Part shown: in pieces, positions 11,361 through 21,160 of the stretch
Layout: each line of letters starts with the position of its first letter
Numbering within the stretch: the first letter of the stretch is position 1
Source: Onthophagus taurus
Taxonomy: Eukaryota; Arthropoda; Insecta; Coleoptera; Scarabaeidae
DNA length: 64,000 nt
Assembly: GCF_036711975.1 (NCBI RefSeq)
Contig: NC_091972.1
Span: forward strand, 20,093,001-20,157,000
Direction of reading: 5' to 3'
Translations under genes and position numbers: made by a program
The notes under the pieces: generated by a model
What the model was told of the DNA's origin: nothing
The model's input: only the letters and a program-made list of their open reading frames with translations
Database searches by the model: none

Positions 11361-12552
11361 CCCTTGAATAGACGCGTATGGGACTGGCAGTCCCATGCCT
11401 TATCATTTCCTGACGGACCTTACAAAAAAAGTAATTCTGTGGAAGATATTGTCATGCGAATTTCAGAGCCAATTTATGGAAGCGGAAGAAACATTACCGC
11501 AGACAATTGGTTTACAAGTTTGAAACTTGTAAAAGCTTTGGAAAAGAAGAAAATATCATACGTTGGATCTGCCCGAAAAAACAAGAGAAAATTACCACAA
11601 AGTTTTGCTTTGCCAAAACGTAGAGCACAGTATGACAGCATTTTCGGTTACACAAGAAACGAAACCCTTGTCTCCTACATGCCAAAGAAGGGTAAGACTA
11701 TTGTACTGCTAGCCAGCTCGCATACGTCAAGCAATGAAGTGGCAACTAATAGACAACGGAAACCGGAAATTATGGAATACTATAATAGTACAAAATCTGG
11801 AGTGGATGTAGTGTGCGCTAGGTACAACGTTGCTAGAGCAACAAGGCGATGGCCGATGGTCATCTTTTATCATTTATTGAATGTAGCAGCGATAAATGCT
11901 AGAATTATTTTTTTGGGCAATGGCAACAAATATATTTCAAGACGAGACTATCTAAAAAAATGATCCCTCAGTTTAGTTTCAGAACAATTGACGAGGAGAT
12001 CGCTTATTCAGTCATTGCCAAATGAACTGAAAACCATGCTAGCAAAGCATAAACCAGCAATACCAGACGACAACAATCAAGTTGGAACAAGTCGAAGATC
12101 TGTCAAAAGGAAACGATGCGAAGCTTGTTACATAGAATCGAAGAAGGACGCCAGAACAACCTTTACATGCGAAAAGTGTAATAGCTATATATGTTTGAAA
12201 AAACACGTTAAATTAATTTGTCAAAATTGTCTTGAAGGTAGTAGTGAAAGAGACGTGGATAATGAATTCAAATAACGTTTTCGAAATAAAATAAAGATAT
12301 ACAACAAATGTGTTCGTACCCATGTGTTTTACAAATTATTAAATGTTAACTTTGATTCAAGGTAAATATTAGTTGCCTTTTTATACCCTAATATTTTCAG
12401 GTTTAAAATACTTTAATAAACCAACTTGCTGTAAAACAATTTAATTTATAATTCAAAGTATGTATAATATAAAAATTGAGTTGTTTTCTGCTATAGGACT
12501 GATAGTCCCAGCGTGTATTGGCGTTACATATAGAGTCGCGTCTACGCAAGGG
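11361..12552 (+). mobile_element. piggyBac element, internally deleted, TTAA-flanked
   Basis: It starts CCCTTGAATAGACGCG and ends CGCGTCTACGCAAGGG, inverted copies with few mismatches, flanked by TTAA at 11357-11360 and 12553-12556. Units A and B retain the empty TTAA site (CTGCTTAAGAATC). The coding part at 11364-11963 is the C-terminal half of a DDE_Tnp_1_7 transposase: ITADNWFTSLK holds one catalytic Asp, followed by GVDVVCARYNVAR and TRRWPMVIFYHLLN. After one in-frame stop the same frame continues at 11988-12275 into the Cys-rich C-terminal domain (CEACYIE, CEKC, CLKKH, CQNC). The N-terminal half is missing, so the copy cannot act alone. Near each end sits a palindrome, GGGACTGGCAGTCCC (11380-11394) and GGACTGATAGTCC (12496-12508). 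Confidence 0.93.
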
Positions 12553-12626
12553 TTAAGAATCCAATTATTAATACATAATCATGTTTTATTGCTTCATTAA
12601 ATAACATTTTTATGAAAATAAATGTA

Positions 12627-13119
12627 TTATTCACATCTTGCATTAGTTGGCCAATCGCAAACGTTAAGTTTGGTTTTGAAAAGGTTTCGGGGTGGGCAAA
12701 ATAATGACGGAAATCACCATTTACTTTAGGGCATGGATCATTTAGTCATTTGTCTAGGCCATTTCCATAGTTACTTTCAAAGTTAGAACTAGAGCTGGAA
12801 CTACCAGAATCTTCTTCAACATTGTCATCACCGCCTTTAAATTTTTCTTTATCGTCTTCATCCCCTTCATTGCTGGCGATGCTGCTACTTCCACTGTTAT
12901 CTCCACCATCACCGTTGCATCCTTCTTTATCCTGTCAATCACAGACTTCCAATTCTTTGTTGAAATATAAATCAGGTGGGTAATCGAAATTGACGGGATT
13001 TCGCCAATCGCATATGTAAAAGACGGTATAATCTTCATGTCCTCAGGGCAATCATCAATTAGGTCGGCTTTGGCATATAGTAATGTATTAGACAAAGATG
13101 ACACGTAACAAGAATGTAA
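12627..13119 (-). pseudogene. Decayed peritrophin-like gene, minus partner of unit C
   Basis: A third relic in the same slot and orientation as 3127-3455 and 7567-8045. It keeps more of the first domain (an equivalent of the [17 protein letters not shown] region can be read in shifted frames) and both linker Ser blocks, but has several frameshifts and lacks part of the second domain. The mini-exon is not recognisable beyond 13119. The piggyBac element lies just downstream of its 3' end. Confidence 0.8.
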
Positions 13120-13463
13120 CTAAAATATAAAAAATAAAGTTACAGTTCTATATATAAATAAATATAAATACGATATATAAATATATCGTATTTTATGCAA
13201 AACGTTATACAGTGTGTCCGTAAAGTAGCGTATATAGGCGATAAAATCATTATAAATGTTTATGTAAAAATGCCTGAAACGTGTCTAAAGATTTAAATTT
13301 TTTTGCAATTTTTTGGTGTAGAATTTTAAATTTTTTCCGCCATTCTTAAATGAATTATGACGTCTGCGATATTTGTTTCAAATGACAATCGCCCATTTTC
13401 ATTACGGAATATGAAAGAGGGTCTTCTTCTGAATCAAGTACAGCCAATATTAATATTGGTTAC

Positions 13464-15882
13464 TAGGGCAACCAAAAATATGCTCAAAAAATGATAGTTT
13501 AAGCGCTTAAAAAATGCTGTATAAAAATCTAAATATGCTGTTTAAACATGAAAATATGCTCTATAAAAAAGAGTCTTTTCCAAATATTCCTATCAAATTT
13601 AAAATGTAGTTGTCTTTTAAATTTGTAGGCTATTTATATCTCGAGACGTTTATTAGTTTGACATGTTTAAACTAAAAGACAATTACAAAATATTGAACAA
13701 TATACAAAAGACAAATAGAAAGAAATAGATAATAAAACAAATACAGATTCAACTTAAATTTTAATTACAATAAATGACAAACATCTCGCTTAAATTATCA
13801 AAAAGGAAGCTTTGTCTGTTTGCACGTAAAACATTCTTGTACATTGAAAAGCTTCGTTCCACTTCCACTGAAGTTATAGGTGCAAACTTAAATGCTACTA
13901 TTTCACTAACAGTATATTTATTGTTTTTTATTTCTGTAGATCTTGTACTTAAACATGTAGAAATTTCTTTCAAAATAGAAAAACCATGATTTTTTGAAAT
14001 ACACATATCCATTTTTTTCTTTACTGGCTTCGCAGTTTCACTGTTTATTCCATTAATTAAGTCCTGAGCTTTTGTCACTATATCAACCTGTGCAGAAAGC
14101 GAAAGCCCAGTTGTTTCTAATGTTTTTATTGACGTACAAAGGAAGCCATAATTTGATGCAATGAAAATCAAATCTGATTTTATTGTATTGTCATTTAGTA
14201 AGGCCTTTGAAATTTTGATTGACGCAGCGTCCTCTTCGTCTAATGCATCAAACACATTCCTAATTATTTCGAAATTAGTTGCATAGTACTTTGCCGCTTC
14301 AATCCATGTTCCCCAGCGAGTAGTTACCGGTTGTGGAGGAAGAACAATACTAGGCGCTATTTCCTTAAAAATTGCTACTCTTGATGGCGCTTTTAAAAAT
14401 ATTTTTTTCACATTGGCGATAAGCCGGTCGATGTTAGTGTATGTACCTCGAATTTGCTCACAAACTCGATGAAGTCCGTGTGCAGCACAAGTCAAGTGTG
14501 TCACTTTTGGATAAAACGTTTGTATCGCCTTTGCTGCTTTTACCATGTAGGGAGCAGCATCTGATACAAAGAGTAAAATCATATCTCTGTTGAAAGTCTC
14601 ACCCAAAATCTTAACAGAATCATCGAAATGTCTTGCAATAGTGCTATGATTCGCTTTATCAAGCACTGCTGTATTTAACAAAAATTTTTGTTTCGCAATC
14701 GACTCATCATTATCCAAAATACCAGTGATGACATTTGCCACATATCTTCCTGTTGCATCTGTGGTTTCGTCAATTGAGAGCCACAAGAAGCGACCGTTGA
14801 TACATTTTCGTATGTGTTCTATGGTATTTTGGTAAAGTTCCTTAACATTATTTGTGCGAAGAGTAGTTTCAGATGGTACTTTGTACTCTGTGTATGACTC
14901 TAGGAACGATACTAATTTTTTGTTACGCATTTTATATAGAGGTATGTCAGCTGAAATTAGTGCGCTACATAGATCTTCTGCAAATTGAATATCTTTTGAT
15001 TTGGATGTGGAACATACAGCAAAAAAAGACTGAGTAGTTTTCTTCTCATTATTTTTTTTCTCTAATTCTATGCGTTTTAAACTTGCCAGATGCTGTTTTA
15101 CCGAGAATATTTTTTCGGCTGACACAGATTTGTTGCACACTTTGCAAAAAAGTACCTTACCATCAGTGTTGAATACAGGATATTCACGCACATATTGTGA
15201 TAACTTCCCTGACATGGACGACTTTACTTTCGGCATAATTCTACAATAATTTCCAATTAGTACTACTACTACAATTTCAAATAAATTTTTACTCATACTT
15301 ACTCTGTTCTAATCACTTCAAATTTATAATGGTTACACACGCGATGTATACGAGAACACCCAACGATCTTAACTTTCCGTTGGTCGCGTGTATCGTTTTT
15401 GATACATCAGGTTTCGACGTGTTCATTCGATACGTAGAAAATATAAAGATTTTTTTAATGCTTGTGAAAAATCAAGAGATGGTGCTCCGCAAATATATCA
15501 CGCGGTAGAATGGGAATCCACCGGCCAGCGCGGCGGTCGAACAGGGAATTACCATGGTAGACTAACGATTTCTTTTTTCGAATGTCGATAATTTAGTATT
15601 CTTTAAAGAATTGAATAACTTTACGGTAACTTTATACCAAGTTGAAACTTATTGCAAAATAAAATTTTGAAAATATGCATTAAAAATATTCATTTATTTC
15701 CAAAAATGTTATATAATTTAAAAATATGCAATGTATGCTCGTATAGATAAAATAAGCAAAAATATGCTCTAACAAATACGGCTCAAAATTCATAGATTGA
15801 TTTGAAACAAATTTCTATCTAGTCCATTTTATTCTGGAGGGTTTGAAAAAAAATATACGTTTGCATATTTTTGGTTGCCCTA
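13464..15882 (-). mobile_element. Complete hAT transposon with 8-base target duplication
   Basis: A 2,419-base element with perfect inverted ends, TAGGGCAACCAAAAATATGC at the left and its complement at the right. It is flanked by the 8-base duplication TTGGTTAC at 13456-13463 and 15883-15890. It contains one uninterrupted transposase gene on the minus strand (13761-15296) and sits inside an older mariner copy. Intact ends, intact duplication and an intact reading frame point to recent insertion and possibly an autonomous element. Confidence 0.95.
13761..15296 (-). CDS. hAT transposase with CGGBP1-like N-terminus
   Basis: 511 aa from the first ATG; the ATG at 15234-15236 (MPKVKSSMSGK, residue 21) is the more likely start because the first 20 residues look unlike family N-termini. 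Residues 51-69 hold a BED-type finger start (CKVC, then H69). Residues 101-150 resemble the CGGBP1 protein family (DLCSALISADIPL, FLESY). The catalytic core follows: Asp176 in LSIDETTDATGR, Asp246 in VSDAAPYM, CAAHGLHRVC at 270-279, TRWGTW at 326-331. The C-terminal dimerisation region has EVERSFSMYKNVLRANRQSF with Glu480 as the likely third catalytic residue. The spacing of the first two Asp is close to that of Hermes (180 and 248). It binds and cuts its own element ends in the nucleus. No break was seen. Confidence 0.93.
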   Translation of the reverse strand: MSKNLFEIVVVVLIGNYCRIMPKVKSSMSGKLSQYVREYPVFNTDGKVLFCKVCNKSVSAEKIFSVKQHLASLKRIELEKKNNEKKTTQSFFAVCSTSKSKDIQFAEDLCSALISADIPLYKMRNKKLVSFLESYTEYKVPSETTLRTNNVKELYQNTIEHIRKCINGRFLWLSIDETTDATGRYVANVITGILDNDESIAKQKFLLNTAVLDKANHSTIARHFDDSVKILGETFNRDMILLFVSDAAPYMVKAAKAIQTFYPKVTHLTCAAHGLHRVCEQIRGTYTNIDRLIANVKKIFLKAPSRVAIFKEIAPSIVLPPQPVTTRWGTWIEAAKYYATNFEIIRNVFDALDEEDAASIKISKALLNDNTIKSDLIFIASNYGFLCTSIKTLETTGLSLSAQVDIVTKAQDLINGINSETAKPVKKKMDMCISKNHGFSILKEISTCLSTRSTEIKNNKYTVSEIVAFKFAPITSVEVERSFSMYKNVLRANRQSFLFDNLSEMFVIYCN

Positions 15883-16702
15883 TTGGTTACATAAGAATAT
15901 TTTCGAGAAAAATTATTTTAAAGTTTTACTACTACAAATTTGATTGACATAGTAAAAATAACAGTAGCCATGAGAAACTGTGGTAACTAATTATTTTAAA
16001 CAATTTCTTATGTGTTAAAAACTGATTTAGTATGTAGTTGACCTCTTTAATGCAAGATCCTAATCGCCAACTCATTATTCAAAGTATGGTAAGCCTAGCT
16101 GTGGCTAAATTTAAAAAGGATGGGCATCAAAAAGATTGCTCGAAGTCTGGCCGACCAAATGTTTCAGGAGAGGTTCAATAAAACGTGGTTTTCGCTGGGC
16201 AGAATAACTCTCATGTTACCATGTTACCCTCATTATTAACGGTTCACAAAATTTTAAAAACACCAAAATATCATACCTATAACGTAAATCTCAGTCACGA
16301 GCAATGAGTCGTAGTTTTTACAACAACAATTTTGCAACGACGATGGAGACTTTGTACAAGTAAATAGACAAAATTATCGGTATTGGGCTACCCAAAATCC
16401 ACATTGGACAAGAAAGTCGCAAATCAAATATCCGCAAAAAATCAATTTTAGAGCGAAATAGTACGGGATAAGGTTCTGGGTTCTTACCTTTTTAGGAAAC
16501 CTTAACTGAAGAGCGATGTTTACATTTTTTCAAAATGATATCATTCCTTTCATAACGGCCTCATCCCGATAATGTTGACCCAACTCAATTCCAACAAGAT
16601 GCGTACCGCGAAATTGTTTAAAAATGTTTAAAAAATTTAAATCTTCAGACCCCTTTTAGGAATTTTTCCATAAACCGTTTATATTAATTTTATCGCCTAT
16701 AT

Positions 16703-17065
16703 ATGTTTAATTAATTTTAAATGAATGGGAACAAAGACCTCTTTAGAAAATTTATTTTGACGTTGAAATCTTATCATATTATCATCATTAATTACTATTA
16801 TTGGAATTATTAATTAATATTAGAAAATTTCATTGATTCTATTATTTCCTGTAACTCAAATTCCTATTTTTTATACTCAATATGTATGTAACTAGTAGAT
16901 TGATAGTAAAGATTAATATCTGTACCTATCAACACTAATTAATTGGCAATTATCAAAATAGTTATCTACGATTTTTTTGCGGTTAACATTGCTATAAAAT
17001 CAGATAGTACCTTCCTCAATTATTATTCGAATTGTTCGATTACAGCAATTTGGTTAAGCATCAAA
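16703..17065 (+). promoter_or_regulatory. Promoter region of copy 5
   Basis: A TATAAAA box lies at 16993-16999. Reverse GATA-type sites (CTTATCATATTATCATC) lie at about 16780-16797, and TTATCA and TTATCT follow nearer the TATA box. It shares the layout of 4798-5174. Confidence 0.6.
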
Positions 17066-17762
17066 ATGAAAGGTAACTTTATAACGATATTAATTTAATA
17101 GACTTGGCTAAAACTTTATTTTCTATATTTTAGTTACATTCTTGTTATGTGCCACCTTTGTATTGGCTTTCCAATATGCCAAAGCCGACCCAGTTGGTGA
17201 ATGCCCTGACACAATGAACCCGGAAAAAGTTGATTTCTTGGTAGATGATAACGATTGCACCGTCTTCTACAAATGCGATTGGGGAAAACCCGTCAAATTC
17301 GATTGCCCATCTGATTTACATTTCAACAAAGAATTGGAAGTCTGTGATTGGCCCGATAAAGCTGGATGCAACGGTGATGGTGGAGATGACGGTGGAAGTA
17401 GCAGCAGCAGTAGCAGCAGTGAAAGCGATGAAGGGGACGATGAAGAAGTAGTTGAAGGAGGTGATGATGAAGAAGTTGAGGGAGGAGATGGCAATGTTGA
17501 AGAAGATTCCTCTAGCTCCAGCTCTAGTTCTAGCTCCGAAAGTGACGAAAGTGGCGATGGAAATGGTCAAGGCAGATGCCCAAATGATCCATGCCCAAAA
17601 GAAAATGGTGATTTCCCTCATTACTTTGCCCACCCTGAAACTTGTGGTAGATTCTGCCAATGTGACTGGGGAGTTGCCTATGATATGCCATGTCCAGATG
17701 GACTTCATTTCAACACCAAACTTAATGTTTGCGATTGGCCAGCTGATGCAGGATGTGAATAA
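17066..17762 (+). CDS. Secreted two-domain chitin-binding (peritrophin-like) protein, copy 5
   Basis: CDS join(17066..17072,17134..17762), 211 aa. The mature protein is near-identical to the copy at 9768, including the GDDE linker insertion and EEDSSSS block; the intron and promoter are nearer to those of the copy at 5175. That mixed resemblance suggests gene conversion. Signal peptide 1-20, six-Cys CBM14 domain, Ser/acidic linker and eight-Cys CBM14-like domain are intact. An AATAAA signal is at 17802-17807. It is expected to be secreted and bind chitin. Confidence 0.93.
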
Positions 17763-17856
17763 TTTATTTATTTTCATAAAAGTGTTATTTAAAGAAATAT
17801 AAATAAAATATGATTATGTATTTATAATTTGTCTTTTTTATTTTATAATTATGCTT

Positions 17857-18500
17857 AAGGGCTTTAGTGTGGCTATAATTTTTAATGAATGGTCTCATAC
17901 CAATCCATACAATTTTGCAGTGAAGATGCAATATATAATAATGCAATTTATTAACCTTCAAAAATCTTTTACATATAAATCACTTTACATAATAAAGAAA
18001 ATTAAGAAGGTTAATTAGGTATCCATATCCATTCATATGGTATGTCTAAGAAGATCTAATTTGTGCTTAAATTCATAAGGACATCAAGCGAAGAAAATGT
18101 TGCTTTTTAAAACTAGGACGTGAAGCTTAACAGTCTTGTTGAAAGAAGTTGTGGAGCATCCCATAGAAGAAAAACGAAAACTTCGTTGACATTCTACGTA
18201 CGATTGGAGACTACATGGGTGCTCCTCTCCTATCGAAATGAATACGTGCAGGGGGGCGCCGGATAGCTATATTTGAATTTGATTTTTATTTTCTCGTTTA
18301 TTGTCTTTTATTGTCAGTTCTATAAGTTCTTCTTCTAGCTGGGATGATCGTGCTCCTACCATATTGACATTTGAAAAAGGACTCAACACCCACTTTGGTA
18401 TGTTCTCCAAATATTAGCAGTAAACAAGCAAGCCATTGATTTTGCAGGATGTTGAAGTTGAAAATTGATTTTACTGACAATTTATGCAGGTATCTGAGAC
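17857..18500 (-). mobile_element. hAT-type remnant, unit D
   Basis: A diverged and shortened duplicate of 2040-2900, recognisable from the AGGGCTTTAG start and the shared blocks around CAATCCATACAATTTTGCAG and the later ATTGTC...CTATAAGTT section. Coding potential is lost. Confidence 0.4.
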
Positions 18501-18589
18501 TAAAACATATGTGTTAATGTAAACTCCAAAATCAAAGAAAATTTCTTATCTATTATGTCAGAACATGGACTTAAACCAGTCTTTAATTA

Positions 18590-19340
18590 ACCATCCAGTG
18601 TAAATCGAAGAAGATGTGTAGATAACATATTTATAAGTACATTTACAAAGGTTGTCTTAAAAAATACAGTATACTGGCATCTAGGTGACCATCTGGCGCA
18701 ATTGACAACAATTATTCTTGAATATAAAACTGAAAAGAACAAACATACAAAAATAAGACTAATAAATAAAGGAACAATAGAACATTTCATAAGTAAATTA
18801 AGAATTAGTGATTGCACAGTAATAAAAGATCAAAACACTGATACGCAAACTAGTTATACAAAGTTTCGCCGAATAATTACATCATACTATCAGTCTGCTT
18901 TTCGAGAAATAACAACAATAAAGAAAACATGTACTATCAAGACTAAAATGAATTTAGATAACCTAAGAAAGATGAAAAAGAAAAAAGATAGCTGAAGTAA
19001 CGAAAGAACAGAAATACAAAGAATTGTATCAAAAAAAAAGAAACGTGAGTTTATAAGACTGATAATACAAAAAAAGAAGCTTATAGACAGTGTATGATGA
19101 ATTCAGAATAACTGCTGCCTGGAATATAGTGAAGCAAGAAACTGGAAAAACAAAGCGCAAGAAAGAAAATAATTCTCGTCTGGACGCAAATGACCTAAAT
19201 CAATTTATTGTAAACAGTAAAAAAACTGTCAATATGAAAATAAACGATACTATTGGGCTTAAGCAAATTGAAGAAGAAGAATTAATGCAACTAGAAAAAA
19301 TTATTATCACTAAGTACATAAGATTCTATTTATTTTAAAC
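18590..19340 (+). mobile_element. LINE fragment: end of endonuclease and linker
   Basis: The plus strand reads GDHLAQLTTIILEYKTE near 18690, the SDHxAQ-like end of an APE-type endonuclease. RLINKGTIEHFISKLRIS and SYTKFRRIITSYYQSAF follow, then after breaks AAWNIVKQETGKTKRKKENN at 19110-19180. This is the order found in non-LTR retrotransposons of the Jockey/CR1 kind. Reverse transcriptase is absent; the fragment ends at the Penelope-like element. Confidence 0.65.
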
Positions 19341-19349
19341 ATTAATAGA

Positions 19350-21160
19350 TAAGTGATAAATGGATATAATGGATAACATTAATTCATACTATAAGGTTAG
19401 TACGACCAATCTCATCCAAACATATGGCAAAATGTTCACCAAAATCAACATCGAATTATCTCACATAAGTTTTCTTAAAACATGTTTACATGAAGATCTC
19501 ACACCAGCATTCACAAACAAAAAATACCCTACACACATAAAATCTAATAATGTTTAAATACTAAAAAGGAAACATATCAATTATGAAATCCATAAACATT
19601 ACTCTGATATTGTTAACTATAACAATATCAACAAATATAGTATTTATTAAGAACTATCACACAGACTTCATTACTTGGAACTGAATGCTATCAATGAGAA
19701 TTTGCACAATAACTATAATTGGAAAATTAAGGATAGTATAAAACGTAAAAACTAAAAACTGCACATCCTATGTGCAAAAAAGATAGAAAACCAACAAATG
19801 AAGTGAGGAAATAATCAGGAATCCTTTCACAACTTCCATTCTAAAATCACTAATTTGACTTCAGTAAAGTTCGAAAAAGAAGAGATGATTTTACTCAACA
19901 AAGGAGGAAAATATGCTATATATAAACCAACAAATATAGCTGAAACTGCCGTCGAACTTGAAGCTGCTATCAAAGGAATCGAAAATGAACATCAAATACG
20001 AAGAGATCTACAACTAGCTCTATTAAAAGAAGAGAAAAGACAGAAACAAGCAAGGGACACCATCTAGTGGTGCCATTGCTTCTATAAACCATCGAGTGGT
20101 GCCTCTATAAACATTCAAAGAAACACAATAAAACATTGAAGAAGATAAGAGAGAAGATTAAGAACAATAATCTCATTGTTACTGTTGGCGACAAAAACGC
20201 AGGTTTGGTCATAATGTATAAAACAGATTACATTGAAAAAACTACAGAGTTCCTTACTATAAATAACTTCAATAATATAAAAAAGAAGCCAACTACCCAA
20301 TTCCACCAGAAAACAAAGAAGATATTAAAAGAAACTTATGATTCTATAGCTCAAATAATTAATTACCATAAAAACCTTTTACCCATGAATCCCAAAATAC
20401 CTACTCTGTATGCTCTACCAAAAATTCATAAACCTAACAATCCAATGCGCTCCATTATTTCTAATATTGATTCTAGTACATATAAAATAACAAAATTCGT
20501 TGTTAACTTCTTTAAGAATGTTGTACATTTTCATCCTGAATACACCATTTTAAAAAGACAAGATGTGATAAACAAAATCAATTTATTACAACTCTCTGAA
20601 AACTTTACTATGATTTCATTCGATGTTACCAACTTCTATACCAATGTTCCAATTCAAGAATCACTATAAATAATGGAGGAAATCATAAATGAAAAATGGA
20701 TGATATTGTAAATAGAAAAACTGAACAAAACTTTTGTCGTTTTAACGACAAAATTTTTGAATTTACGGAGGGGTACCTATTTGTTCACCATTAAGTGACT
20801 CAGAAGACTCATTTCTGATATCTTCTTGAATAAATTAGAAAACGAATTTATAATTAGTAACAGTAATCCTTATAAAAATATCATCTTATTCTGGATTAGA
20901 TATGTTGATGATGTATTCGCCATTATTGTTAATAGAGATGATGTACACAATTTACATACATACATTGATACTATCCACAACAATATAAAATATACTTTAG
21001 AAACGGAAAAAGAAAATAAAAGTAACTTTTTAGATTTTATTTTGCAAAAACACAAACATAAAATTACGTTTGATATATTCCGTAAGCCTACCCAAACGGA
21101 TAATATTATTCCTTTTAACTCTTTTCACGATCACTCCCAAAAGGCGTCTCTACTTTATGA
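19350..21160 (+). mobile_element. Penelope-like element fragment
   Basis: Pieces of a Penelope-type reverse transcriptase lie in order. There is an N-terminal part with SFLKTCLHEDLTPAFTNKKY (19465-19540), then a GDKNAGLVIMYKTDY block (about 20185), LYALPKIHKPNNPMRSIISN (20407-20466), MISFDVTNFYTNVPIQESL (20611-20667), RYVDDVFAII (20899-20928) and FDIFRKPTQTDNIIPF (21070-21120). LPKIHKP and FRKPTQTD are typical of this class. The copy is broken, and a LINE fragment cuts it off at about 21160 before any GIY-YIG domain. Confidence 0.85.

Larger units (their letters stand above)
13210..16702 (+). mobile_element. Degenerate Tc1/mariner element, unit C, split by a hAT
   Basis: The left end CAGTGTGTCCGTAAAGTAGC follows a TA; the right end has lost its outermost bases near 16702. 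A hAT occupies 13464-15882. After the hAT, 16050-16640 holds more of the transposase than units A and B: an N-terminal piece with KDCSKSGRPNVSGEVQ, then HKILKTPKYHTYNVNLSHEQ. The rest is decayed, including a partial YWATQ-like block near 16380 and FQQD-like remains near 16590. It belongs to the IS630/Tc1/mariner superfamily. Confidence 0.7.
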
